Assembly: GCA_003484395.1 (NCBI GenBank)
Contig: DNCV01000036.1
Location: 7,950-17,131, forward strand
Origin: Dehalococcoidia bacterium
GTDB taxonomy: Bacteria; Chloroflexota; Dehalococcoidia; GIF9; UBA5629
DNA length: 9,182 nucleotides
Direction of reading: 5' to 3'
Shown: positions 1 to 6,746 of the stretch, one piece after another
Position numbering within the stretch: the first letter of the stretch is position 1
Layout: each line of letters opens with the position of its first letter
Made by a program: the position numbers and the translations under genes
Notes under the pieces: generated by a model
Told to the model about the DNA's origin: nothing
The model's database searches: none
The model's input: only the letters and a program-made list of their open reading frames with translations

Positions 1-1494
1 ATCGGACTGGGAGGTTCTATCATCGAAGTTGAAGTAGATATATCACCCGGATTACCGGCATTTAACATCGTGGGGCTTCCCGATACATCAGTACAGGAAT
101 CGAAGGACAGGGTCCGTGCTGCCATACGGAATTCCGGCTGTACATTTCCAATGAAACGGATAACCGTCAACCTGGCACCAGCCGATATAAAAAAAGCCGG
201 GCCGTCATATGATTTGCCCATCGCCATCGGTATCCTCCTGAGCTCAGAACAGATACTTGTCGATGCGTCAAAGAAAGTTTTCCTTGGCGAGCTGTCTCTG
301 GACGGTGCTATACGACACACTAACGGCATTCTGCCGATGGTTGCTCTGGCTCGCGAGAACGGTATCACAGAGGTCTTTGTACCGGAGGAGGACGCAGATG
401 AAGCGTCATTGATCGAAGATGTTACCGTTATGCCTGTGATATCGCTTGCGCAGCTTGCCGCGTATTTTAGAGGTGAAGCAGCCATGAGGGAACATCCGAA
501 AAATACGCTGCCTCTTACCGGTCAAGCAACCTCATCACAATGGATTGATCTGGCACACATCAAAGGACAGGAACATGCAAAACGAGCACTGGAGATCGCT
601 GCAGCCGGCGGTCACAACATGCTGATGACCGGACCTCCGGGAAGCGGCAAAACCATGCTCGCACGCAGTTTGCCATCGATACTGCCGGCGCTTACATTCA
701 AAGAAGCGCTGGAATTGACAAAAATATACAGCGTGAGCGGGCTGCTTGGAAAAGATACGCCGATTGTTAATTATCGCCCCTTCCGTTCTCCTCATTACAC
801 TATTTCCCATGCCGGACTGATCGGAGGCGGTACTACACCGAGGCCGGGAGAAATCAGCCTTAGCCATCGCGGCGTCCTGTTTCTGGATGAGCTGCCCGAA
901 TTTAATCGCATTGCACTCGAATCGCTGCGCCAGCCGCTGGAAGATAAGGTCGTTACCATCAGCCGGGCACTGGGCAGCATAACCTATCCGGCCAGTTTTA
1001 TGCTTATCTCAGCAATGAATCCCTGCCCCTGTGGGTATTATGGCGATCCTGTTAAAGAGTGTAAATGCACAACAGGAGAGATCGTTCGCTATCAAAAGAA
1101 AATAAGTGGACCGCTTCTCGATCGAATCGACATATTTATTGAAATCCCGAGAGTTGAGTATGACAAATTATCCGACGATGCACTCGGTGAAGCATCAGCG
1201 ACCGTTCAGAAACGCGTTGAAGCTGCCAGGCAAAAGCAGATCAACCGCTTCAGGGAAACAAAACTCACCTGCAATACAGATATGACAGCTCTTGAAGTGA
1301 AAAATTTCTGCCAGATCGAACCTCAGGCACAGACTTTACTGCGCACTGCAATGAAACAGCTTCAATTGACCGCGCGGGCATTCCACCGTATTTTAAAGCT
1401 TTCCAGAACCATTGCTGATCTTGATAATTCCGATACTATAAAAACAAATCACCTTGCCGAAGCACTCCAGTATAGACCTCGTCCCGCTATATAA
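1..1494 (+). CDS. comM: YifB/ComM-family Mg-chelatase-like AAA+ ATPase, 5'-truncated by window
   Basis: The reading frame is open from base 1 and encodes 497 residues. The segment before the first in-frame GTG (base 70) matches the family (EVEVDISPGLPAFNIVGLPD), so the gene starts upstream and only about 10-15 residues are missing. Numbering from base 1: Walker A GPPGSGKT at 211-218, Walker B VLFLDE at 292-297, a cysteine cluster NPCPCG...CKC at 340-356, and an arginine-containing GPLLDRID at 370-377. The C-terminal Mg_chelatase_C part (ARAFHRILKLSRTIADL) is complete. Proteobacterial ComM is a hexameric helicase that promotes branch migration while transformed DNA is integrated; in other phyla the role is less certain. 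It acts in the cytoplasm. A separate promoter follows it, so it may belong to an upstream transcription unit. The family is certain; orthology to ComM is inferred. Confidence 0.95.
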   Translation: MGLGGSIIEVEVDISPGLPAFNIVGLPDTSVQESKDRVRAAIRNSGCTFPMKRITVNLAPADIKKAGPSYDLPIAIGILLSSEQILVDASKKVFLGELSLDGAIRHTNGILPMVALARENGITEVFVPEEDADEASLIEDVTVMPVISLAQLAAYFRGEAAMREHPKNTLPLTGQATSSQWIDLAHIKGQEHAKRALEIAAAGGHNMLMTGPPGSGKTMLARSLPSILPALTFKEALELTKIYSVSGLLGKDTPIVNYRPFRSPHYTISHAGLIGGGTTPRPGEISLSHRGVLFLDELPEFNRIALESLRQPLEDKVVTISRALGSITYPASFMLISAMNPCPCGYYGDPVKECKCTTGEIVRYQKKISGPLLDRIDIFIEIPRVEYDKLSDDALGEASATVQKRVEAARQKQINRFRETKLTCNTDMTALEVKNFCQIEPQAQTLLRTAMKQLQLTARAFHRILKLSRTIADLDNSDTIKTNHLAEALQYRPRPAI

Positions 1495-1509
1495 CCGATC
1501 GCACGTATC

Positions 1510-1538
1510 TTGACACAATATCTGCACAACAATATGAT
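1510..1538 (+). promoter_or_regulatory. Sigma70-type promoter for the protease-hydrolase-xth block
   Basis: A perfect -35 hexamer TTGACA (1510-1515) is followed by a 17-base spacer and TATGAT (1533-1538), a 5/6 match to the -10 consensus. It lies in the 95-base gap after the yifB-like gene. The predicted start near 1545 gives a leader of about 45 bases before the ATG at 1590. No operator or riboswitch-like fold is obvious in the leader. Confidence 0.75.
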
Positions 1539-1589
1539 GATAGAAACAAATTACTCAATTTTATGTAAAATAACTACTGGAAGGACATT

Positions 1590-2762
1590 ATGAAAGGCAC
1601 GTTTACTATTGGCCGCATAGCCGGAATTACAATCAGCGTTCATTACACCTGGTTTTTCATCCTCATTCTCATCTCATGGTCCCTGGCGCAGGGTTTATTC
1701 CCGTCGACATATCCTGGATGGTCAACAACCGAATACTGGATTACCAGCATCATCGCAGCGCTGTTACTGTTTGCCTCAGTACTTGTCCATGAACTGGCGC
1801 ATTCGCTTGTTGCCAAATCAAAAAATATCCCGGTAAATAGTATAACGCTGTTTCTATTTGGCGGCGTCAGCAACCTCGAAAAAGAACCTGAAACATCAGG
1901 GGCTGAATTTATTATGGCCTTCGTCGGGCCTCTTTCGAGCTTGATTTTAGCCTTCATTTTTCTCGGCATGCAAATAGTGATATCACCGGGAAGCAATATC
2001 CTCGCCTTCGTTCTTGGACAACCGAGCGGCATCAGCAACCCGATCGTTGCACTGCTCAATTATCTCGGCTGGATCAACTTCCTGCTTGCCATCTTTAACC
2101 TTATACCAGGATTTCCCCTGGACGGAGGACGAGTACTGCGTGCGATTATCTGGGGTGTAACAGGAAACTTCCGAAAAGCGACCAATATTGCAGCAACGAT
2201 TGGACAGGTATTTGGGTGGATGTTCATCGGATTCGGCATTCTCCAGATTTTTACAGGAAATTTCATCAACGGAATCTGGATCGCATTTATCGGATGGTTC
2301 CTCAACAGCGCTGCTGAATCAAGCAAACAGGAGATGACTTTTCAACAGCATTTTCGCGGCGTTAAAGTTCAGGCAGTCATGACATCCAATCCAAAAACAA
2401 TAAATCCGACGCTGCCAGTCAGCAATCTCATTCATGATGTATTTCTCCAGGGAGGATACCGGGCGGCTGCGGTGGTTCAGGACGACCGGTTCCTCGGTAT
2501 TGTAACTCTGACAGACGTGAAGAAACTGAATGAGCAAAACTGGGATACAACGACCATTGAAACCATCATGACAAAACAGCCGATTTATAGCGTCAAGCCC
2601 GATGATGAATTGAGAGCAGCACTTAACCTGATTGCTCAATACGGACTGAACCAAATTCCGGTTCTGCAGGATAACAAGATCGTCGGTATGCTCAACCGAG
2701 CTGACATCATCAGATATCTTCAAATCAGCCAGGAACTGGGAGCGAACAACAATGCAAAATAA
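1590..2762 (+). CDS. Site-2 protease family (M50) membrane metalloprotease with two CBS domains
   Basis: This 390-residue intramembrane zinc metalloprotease has its catalytic HELAH motif at residues 67-71 and the second zinc-ligand motif NLIPGFPLDGGR at 170-181 (Asp178). Hydrophobic stretches near 20-33, 50-70, 105-130, 150-172 and 203-240 indicate a multi-pass membrane protein. A cytosolic pair of CBS domains follows (about 258-312 and 323-378), as in the SpoIVFB-like M50B subgroup, where CBS domains are thought to sense adenine nucleotides. The family cleaves membrane-bound substrates such as anti-sigma factors; no substrate is visible nearby. The ATG is preceded by GGAAGGA with a 4-base spacer and by a strong promoter. 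Its last 11 bases overlap the next gene, suggesting translational coupling. Confidence 0.93.
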   Translation: MKGTFTIGRIAGITISVHYTWFFILILISWSLAQGLFPSTYPGWSTTEYWITSIIAALLLFASVLVHELAHSLVAKSKNIPVNSITLFLFGGVSNLEKEPETSGAEFIMAFVGPLSSLILAFIFLGMQIVISPGSNILAFVLGQPSGISNPIVALLNYLGWINFLLAIFNLIPGFPLDGGRVLRAIIWGVTGNFRKATNIAATIGQVFGWMFIGFGILQIFTGNFINGIWIAFIGWFLNSAAESSKQEMTFQQHFRGVKVQAVMTSNPKTINPTLPVSNLIHDVFLQGGYRAAAVVQDDRFLGIVTLTDVKKLNEQNWDTTTIETIMTKQPIYSVKPDDELRAALNLIAQYGLNQIPVLQDNKIVGMLNRADIIRYLQISQELGANNNAK

Positions 2763-3303
2763 GCCTGATTCATTAATAACACGAGATGATTGCATACTAC
2801 TGATCATAGATACACAGGAGAGGCTGGTCCCTGCCGTTATTGATCGAGATCGTATCGTCAGCAATATCATAAAATTGATTCGATTCGCCAATATCATTGG
2901 CCTGCCTGTGCTGGTGATAGAACAGAAAAAACTTGGACCGACGTTCACCCCAATAAAAAATGAACTCCGTGATTTTAACCCGATCAGCAAAACAGAATTC
3001 GATGCAGCCAAATGCCCGGCATTTTTAGCTGCATTGAAAAAGTCCGGCAAAAAGAAGTTGATTGTTACAGGCATGGAAAGCCACATCTGTATAACGCAAA
3101 CAGTCATCCACCTGCTTCCCAAATACACGATCCATGTCATCAGCGATGCCATCTCAGCACGCACAATAGATAATTGTACTGTTGCCATAGAGCGCCTGAG
3201 GTCGAGTGGCGCCATTGTCTCCTCTACTGAGATGATCATCTACGAACTGATGGAACGAGCGGGAACAGATGAGTTCGAAGCTGTATTACCTCTCATTAAA
3301 TAG
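2752..3303 (+). CDS. Isochorismatase-family cysteine hydrolase
   Basis: This 183-residue protein has the isochorismatase-like fold. The expected catalytic triad is present: Asp20 in LLIIDTQE, Lys80 in SKTEFDA and Cys113 in GMESHICITQT. Length is typical for a stand-alone domain. Family members hydrolyse isochorismate, nicotinamide, N-carbamoyl compounds or unknown amides. The HIC-x-TQT active-site type resembles the YcaC/ISOC1-like branch of unknown substrate rather than nicotinamidase, so no specific reaction is assigned. The ATG lies inside the end of the protease gene (11-base overlap). A GGGAG site 9 bases upstream sits in that gene's last codons, so translation is probably coupled. The protein looks cytoplasmic, with no signal peptide. 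Confidence 0.88.
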   Translation: MQNKPDSLITRDDCILLIIDTQERLVPAVIDRDRIVSNIIKLIRFANIIGLPVLVIEQKKLGPTFTPIKNELRDFNPISKTEFDAAKCPAFLAALKKSGKKKLIVTGMESHICITQTVIHLLPKYTIHVISDAISARTIDNCTVAIERLRSSGAIVSSTEMIIYELMERAGTDEFEAVLPLIK

Positions 3304-3305
3304 CC

Positions 3306-4082
3306 ATGAGTAATCTAAAAATACTAAGCTGGAATATTAATGGCATCAGAGCCGCACTGAATAAAGGATTTCTGAAATGGCTTGCCGAAGAGAAACCCGA
3401 TATCCTCTGTCTTCAGGAAACGAAAGCACATCTTGACCAGCTTGATACGAAATTGCTTGAAGTGGAAGGATATTATACCTTCTGGGAATATCCGGAAAGA
3501 AAGGGATACAGCGGTGTAGCACTATTTTCCAGAGAGAAACCGCTGGCAATCAACACAAACTTCGGAGAGAATAAAATCGATACCGAGGGCAGGGTCATCA
3601 TTGCCACATATCCTCAATTCACCCTGATGAATATTTACTTCCCGAACGGCAAACAGAATAATGAACGTCTGAAATATAAAATGGATTTTTATGATGTATT
3701 CCTTTCTTTTGCCGATATGCTAAAAGAACAAGGAGGAAAAATCATCGTCTGCGGAGATGTGAATACCGCACATGAAGAGATCGATCTTGCCCGTCCGAAA
3801 GAAAATTCCAGAGTGTCAGGATTCCTCCCTGAGGAACGCGCATGGATAGATAAACTTATCAGTCACGGATTTATCGACATTTTCCGTAAATTCAATGATA
3901 AACCGAATCAATATACGTGGTGGGCTATGAAAAGCGGGGCACGGGAAAGAAACGTCGGCTGGAGAATCGATTATTTCTTCATCTCTGATAATCTGGACTC
4001 GAATATTACCAATGCTTTTCTGATGCCTGAAGTGACGGGGTCCGATCATTGTCCGATCGGTATCACAGCGCGAATCGATTAA
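3306..4082 (+). CDS. xth: Exodeoxyribonuclease III (AP endonuclease, ExoIII family)
   Basis: This 258-residue enzyme of base excision repair cleaves DNA 5' to abasic sites and has 3'-5' exonuclease and 3'-phosphatase activity, using a divalent metal. The family's conserved residues are all visible: Asn10 and Asn12 in SWNINGIRA, Glu38 in LQETK, Tyr111 in IYFPNG, Asp151 and Asn153 in GDVNTAH, Asp222 in WRIDYF, and the terminal Asp247-His248 pair in GSDHCP. Length matches bacterial Xth. The start is 2 bases after the hydrolase stop. No Shine-Dalgarno is visible upstream (the preceding bases are TCATTAAATAGCC), so initiation probably depends on ribosomes ending the upstream gene. The start is supported by the family N-terminus, which begins a few residues before the first beta strand. 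Confidence 0.97.
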   Translation: MSNLKILSWNINGIRAALNKGFLKWLAEEKPDILCLQETKAHLDQLDTKLLEVEGYYTFWEYPERKGYSGVALFSREKPLAINTNFGENKIDTEGRVIIATYPQFTLMNIYFPNGKQNNERLKYKMDFYDVFLSFADMLKEQGGKIIVCGDVNTAHEEIDLARPKENSRVSGFLPEERAWIDKLISHGFIDIFRKFNDKPNQYTWWAMKSGARERNVGWRIDYFFISDNLDSNITNAFLMPEVTGSDHCPIGITARID

Positions 4083-4103
4083 ACCGATACATCCCCATCG
4101 GTT
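4082..4103. terminator. Possible bidirectional terminator hairpin between convergent genes
   Basis: AACCGAT (4082-4088) and ATCGGTT (4097-4103) form a perfect 7-bp stem with an 8-base loop. It fills the 19-base gap between the xth stop and the stop of the opposite-strand gene. Neither strand has a proper T tract (the plus side reads ACGATTT), so termination is a guess based on position and symmetry. Confidence 0.4.
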
Positions 4104-4362
4104 ACGATTTCCTGATACGTCTCAATTCGAAGATCACAGGATTGTCAGGATCAGGACAAGCAACAATAGACTTATCCGTGTCCGGCTCCCATGGAAACGA
4201 TCCGCCAAAACGGAGTACAGTGGAAAACGGATACAACGTGTAATAAGCCCAGGCACACATTCCATCCGGTGTTAATTCACCGATATCAAATACATCCCCT
4301 GCTTTATGCCCTGCAGAACAAGTACCTTTTTGTGAAATAACTGTCGCTATCACAGCATCCAT
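4102..4362 (-). CDS. TIGR04076-like small conserved protein of unknown function
   Basis: This 86-residue protein resembles the TIGR04076 family, as I recall its pattern: KGTCSAGHKAGD near residues 12-23, TPDGMC at 31-36, a YPF...LRFGG segment at 44-54, and ACPDPDNPVIFELRR at 68-82. Cysteines at 15, 36 and 69 fall in the conserved blocks and could be catalytic, metal-binding or structural. The function is not known to me. The frame is open further up to 4425, but GGAGG at 4368-4372, 5 bases before the ATG at 4362, fixes the start, and the extra 21 residues look unlike the family. It follows rplL on the same strand beyond a probable terminator, and no clear promoter lies in between, so expression by readthrough is possible. 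It converges on xth. Confidence 0.8.
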   Translation of the reverse strand: MDAVIATVISQKGTCSAGHKAGDVFDIGELTPDGMCAWAYYTLYPFSTVLRFGGSFPWEPDTDKSIVACPDPDNPVIFELRRIRKS

Positions 4363-4367
4363 TCTCG

Positions 4368-4372
4368 CCTCC
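4368..4372 (-). promoter_or_regulatory. Ribosome binding site deciding the TIGR04076-like start
   Basis: Read on the minus strand, GGAGG stands 5 bases before ATG 4362. The upstream in-frame ATG at 4425 has no comparable site and lies inside the predicted terminator hairpin. Confidence 0.75.
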
Positions 4373-4390
4373 ACATTGCAATACAAACGA

Positions 4391-4434
4391 AGTAAAATCC
4401 GGGCGAATGGTATCTTCCAATACAATCCGCCCGG
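4391..4434 (-). terminator. Probable intrinsic terminator after rplL
   Basis: On the minus strand CCGGGCG (4434-4428) pairs perfectly with CGCCCGG (4405-4399) and is followed by ATTTTACT (4398-4391). The 22-base loop can fold further (GTAT/ATAC). It lies about 33 bases past the rplL stop, where a terminator for the ribosomal operon is expected. The T tract is short, so termination may be partial and allow readthrough into the small gene downstream. Confidence 0.5.
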
Positions 4435-4467
4435 GCCCTATCCGTCTGGAAAATGATAACGCTTCAG

Positions 4468-4851
4468 TTATTTAATCTCGACTGTTGCGCCGACTTCCTC
4501 TAACTTCTTCTTCATGGCAGCAGCATCTTCTTTATTGACGCCTTCTTTTACCGGCTTGGGAGCTGCCTCAACGAGATCCTTCGCTTCCTTTAATCCAAGA
4601 GTGGTAAGCTCTCGGACGGCTTTGATCACATTGATCTTGTTTTCACCGACAGCTTTCAGGATAACTGTGAAATCAGACTTCTCTTCCGCAGCAGCAGGAG
4701 CGCCACCAGTAGCCCCAGCAGTAGCCGCAGCAGCAACTGCAACCGGAGCCGCAGCAGATACGCCAAATTCCTTTTCCAGCGCTTTGACAAGCTCGGATAA
4801 CTCGACAACGGTCATCCCTTTTATCGCTTCGATCATCTCATCTTTTGTCAT
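4468..4851 (-). CDS. rplL: 50S ribosomal protein L7/L12
   Basis: This 127-residue acidic stalk protein forms dimers on L10 and recruits the translational GTPases EF-Tu, EF-G, IF2 and RF3 to the ribosome. It has the N-terminal dimerisation part (MTKDEMIEAIKGMTVVELSE, then LVKALEKEFGV), an Ala/Gly/Pro-rich flexible hinge at about 33-56, and the C-terminal globular domain with the factor-binding segment LGLKEAKDLVEAAPKPVKEG near 85-104. Length is normal for bacteria. A strong GAGGAGG (4861-4867) sits 9 bases before the ATG. This stronger site fits the need for several L12 copies per ribosome. The gene follows rplJ by 76 bases with no terminator between them. Confidence 0.99.
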   Translation of the reverse strand: MTKDEMIEAIKGMTVVELSELVKALEKEFGVSAAAPVAVAAAATAGATGGAPAAAEEKSDFTVILKAVGENKINVIKAVRELTTLGLKEAKDLVEAAPKPVKEGVNKEDAAAMKKKLEEVGATVEIK

Positions 4852-4927
4852 CTTTTGATTCCTCCTCGTTATGTACTGAATTTCTATTTCAAAATCATAC
4901 GATTAAAACAGCTTTTCCATGCGACTA

Positions 4928-5458
4928 CTAGTTGCCACCTTCCATCTGGGTTACCCTCGCCTGCAGTACTCTGGCAAATCCGCTTATTGTGGCGTTGAGT
5001 ACCGTATGCAGACTCTGAATTGGAGCATTCAACTGACCGAACAGATGCGCAAGAAGTATCTCTCTCGGAGGCATACTTGCCAGAGTCACAACTTCCGTAC
5101 CTGTTATCAGCTTATTGCCGAGGATACCACCTGTTATCTTAACTCCCAAATTTGAGGATGAAATAGCATCATTAAGCGCCTTCGCGACTACAACGCTATC
5201 CTCATATCCGAATGCAACTGCCATTGGTCCGGCTAGCAGCGAATCGATCTGTTCTTTTCCTGATTTATCCGCAGCAAATTTAATAAGAGTATTTTTAGCA
5301 ACCTGATAGTCAACTTTGGCATTACGGAGAGTACGTCGCAATTTCACCATGTCTTTGGCAATAATGCCGCGATAGTCTGTTGTGATGGCAATAGTACAGC
5401 GCCCCAACTTATCTGCCAATTCGTCAATTAACTTGCTCTTTTCTTCTTTTTTTAACAT
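4928..5458 (-). CDS. rplJ: 50S ribosomal protein L10
   Basis: This 176-residue protein is the base of the ribosomal stalk: its N-terminal domain binds 23S rRNA with L11, and its C-terminal helix carries L12 dimers. Family features are clear: MLKKEEKSKLIDELADKL, the TDYRGI block near 27-32, a VDYQVAKNTL segment near 49-58, the GPMAVAFGYED region, and the long C-terminal helix for L12 binding. The frame extends upstream to 5494, but that stretch runs through the leader terminator hairpin. AGGGA about 4 bases before the ATG at 5458 marks the true start. The gene is preceded by an L10-type leader and attenuator, so autoregulation by the L10-L12 complex is expected. Confidence 0.98.
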   Translation of the reverse strand: MLKKEEKSKLIDELADKLGRCTIAITTDYRGIIAKDMVKLRRTLRNAKVDYQVAKNTLIKFAADKSGKEQIDSLLAGPMAVAFGYEDSVVVAKALNDAISSSNLGVKITGGILGNKLITGTEVVTLASMPPREILLAHLFGQLNAPIQSLHTVLNATISGFARVLQARVTQMEGGN

Positions 5459-5462
5459 TTCG

Positions 5463-5470
5463 TCCCTCTC
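5463..5470 (-). promoter_or_regulatory. Ribosome binding site of rplJ
   Basis: GAGAGGGA on the minus strand lies 4 bases before ATG 5458 and directly after the U tract of the attenuator. It decides the internal start over the longer open frame, whose first codons are part of the hairpin. Confidence 0.7.
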
Positions 5471-5505
5471 TAAAAAAATAAATCCTTGTGCCATGACACA
5501 AGGAT
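5471..5505 (-). terminator. Intrinsic terminator/attenuator in the rplJ leader
   Basis: On the minus strand ATCCTTGTG (5505-5497) and CACAAGGAT (5490-5482) form a perfect 9-bp stem around a 6-base loop. A T-rich run, TTATTTTTTT, follows directly. This is a textbook Rho-independent terminator placed inside the leader, just before the rplJ ribosome binding site. It would set the fraction of transcripts that reach rplJ-rplL. In Bacillus subtilis the rplJL leader is known to use L10-L12-dependent transcription attenuation; the same here is inferred. Confidence 0.85.
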
Positions 5506-5580
5506 CGCCCGGGGGAAATTCCCCTCTCGCAAATACCTCGGCAGGAAATTAAGCTCTTACGAGCGCCTGCTGTCACCGGC
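5506..5580 (-). promoter_or_regulatory. Ribosomal protein L10 leader (autoregulatory mRNA element)
   Basis: The 150-base rplA-rplJ gap carries a structured leader. On the minus strand GCAGG (5570-5566) pairs with CCTGC (5545-5541), enclosing an inner hairpin GCTC-GTAA-GAGC. It is preceded by GGTGACA and followed by CGAGGTAT, which matches the L10_leader family as I remember it (a kink-turn-bearing L10-L12 binding site). A second hairpin, GGGG/CCCC, lies at 5512-5524. The attenuator hairpin follows. It probably senses excess L10-L12 complex. A covariance search with the Rfam L10_leader model would settle it. Confidence 0.75.
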
Positions 5581-5599
5581 ATGGTTGCTTATTAAACTA

Positions 5600-5629
5600 A
5601 GTATATTCTTATACAGCACTCCCGACCAA
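5600..5629 (-). promoter_or_regulatory. Weak candidate promoter for rplJ-rplL
   Basis: Read on the minus strand, TTGGTC (5629-5624), an 18-base spacer and TATACT (5605-5600) overlap the rplA stop. The -10 matches 5/6 but the -35 only 3/6. An internal promoter upstream of the L10 leader is common in this operon, but this one is only suggestive. Confidence 0.3.
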
Positions 5630-6319
5630 ATTCCGCATATCAACACGGATTCCTGGTCCCATTGTAGTAGATAATGAAACTCGCTTGATATATTGACCTT
5701 TCGCTCCACTCGGTCTTGCTCTCATAATAGCATCAATAAGAGCAACTAAATTCTCATGAAGCTTGCTCTCGTCAAAACTTACCTTGCCGATTACAACGTG
5801 AATTATTGATGTTCTATCAAGCCTGAACTCTACACGTCCTTTTCGTGCATCACCAATAGCTCTGGTCAAGTCATCAGGCGATACAACGGTACCTGACTTG
5901 GGATTCGGCATCAGACCTTTACGCCCGAGAACCTTTCCCAGTTTACCGACTTTTCCCATCATCTCGGGAGTAGCGATAGCAATATCGAAATCAACCCAGC
6001 CTTCTTCAATTTTTTTAACGATATCATCGCTGCCGACAAATTCTGCCCCGGCTTCCGTGGCGCGACGTGCAGCATCACCCTGAGCGAATACTAATATCCT
6101 GACCTCTTTACCCAAGCCATGAGGCAATAACGCTATGCCACGTACCTGCTGATCAGCCGCTCGCGGATCAACACCCATTTTCATATGAACCTCGACCGTC
6201 TCATCGAAACCTGCATGTGCAGCTTTCTTTGCCAGTTTAACGGCTTCTAGAGGATCGTAAGAAACATTACGATCAACCAGTTTGGCTGCCTCCTGGTATT
6301 TTTTCCCTCTCGTTACCAT
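5609..6319 (-). CDS. rplA: 50S ribosomal protein L1
   Basis: This 236-residue protein forms the L1 stalk, which binds 23S rRNA and helps release deacylated tRNA from the E site. In many bacteria it also represses its own mRNA. The N-terminal MVTRGKKYQEAAKLVD, the conserved RGIALLPHGLGK block near 60-71, the GRKGLMPNPKSGTV signature near 132-145, and the C-terminal SLSTTMGPGIRVD near 215-227 are all present. Length is standard. The gap to the rplK stop is 3 bases, and the likely AGAGGT ribosome binding site lies within the end of rplK, so the two are coupled. No separate L1-binding leader can be placed because nusG, rplK and rplA are almost contiguous. Confidence 0.98.
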   Translation of the reverse strand: MVTRGKKYQEAAKLVDRNVSYDPLEAVKLAKKAAHAGFDETVEVHMKMGVDPRAADQQVRGIALLPHGLGKEVRILVFAQGDAARRATEAGAEFVGSDDIVKKIEEGWVDFDIAIATPEMMGKVGKLGKVLGRKGLMPNPKSGTVVSPDDLTRAIGDARKGRVEFRLDRTSIIHVVIGKVSFDESKLHENLVALIDAIMRARPSGAKGQYIKRVSLSTTMGPGIRVDMRNLVGSAV

Positions 6320-6322
6320 TTT

Positions 6323-6745
6323 TTATTGTACCTCTATTCCCATGCTGCGAGCAGTTCCTTCAATAATTCGAACTGCGCCTTCGATATCCACAGCATTCAA
6401 ATCTTTCATCTTCAACTTGGCGATCTCTTCAATCTTACTATGAGGCAGAGTACCAACCGCTTTTTGCCCTGTCGTTCCACTGCCTTTTTCAACATTCAGT
6501 GCTTTCTTCAGCAAGTCTGATGCTGGTGGGGTTTTCGTTATAAAGGTAAATGATCTGTCTTCATATACCGTTATCTCAACCGGCACAATTGATCCGGCCT
6601 GTGATTTTGTCTGGTCGTTATACTCCTTGCAAAATCCCATGATGTTGACACCATGTTGACCGAGAGCAGGACCAACAGGAGGTGCCGGAGTCGCTTTACC
6701 TGCTTCTATCTGCAGTTTAATTATTGCTTTTACTTTCTTTGCCAT
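6323..6745 (-). CDS. rplK: 50S ribosomal protein L11
   Basis: This 140-residue protein binds the GTPase-associated region of 23S rRNA beside L10 and is needed for stringent-response activation by RelA. The proline-rich N-terminal domain (AGKATPAPPVGPALGQHGVNI) carries the motif contacted by thiopeptide antibiotics. The C-terminal RNA-binding domain ends in LNAVDIEGAVRIIEGTARSMGIEV. Length and motifs are typical. The ATG lies one base beyond the nusG stop. A GGAGAG site (6754-6759) at 8 bases upstream falls inside nusG, so translation is coupled to it. Confidence 0.99.
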   Translation of the reverse strand: MAKKVKAIIKLQIEAGKATPAPPVGPALGQHGVNIMGFCKEYNDQTKSQAGSIVPVEITVYEDRSFTFITKTPPASDLLKKALNVEKGSGTTGQKAVGTLPHSKIEEIAKLKMKDLNAVDIEGAVRIIEGTARSMGIEVQ

Positions 6746-6746
6746 C

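Noticed and set aside
2319..3239. A 306-codon open frame on the minus strand opposite the protease and hydrolase genes
   Set aside because: It is antisense to two clear protein families, has low-complexity composition, and I recognise no family or ribosome binding site. It is a frame shadow.
4049..4243. A 64-codon plus-strand frame past the end of xth
   Set aside because: It overlaps the xth end and is antisense to the TIGR04076-like gene, with no family resemblance.
4363..4425. 21-residue N-terminal extension of the TIGR04076-like protein
   Set aside because: It overlaps the predicted terminator and lacks a binding site, while GGAGG precedes the internal ATG.
4514..4858. A 114-codon plus-strand frame opposite rplL
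   Set aside because: Its Ala-rich middle is simply the complement of the L12 hinge coding sequence.
5459..5494. N-terminal extension of L10 (MAQGFIFLERDE)
   Set aside because: These codons are the attenuator hairpin, T run and ribosome binding site, not protein.
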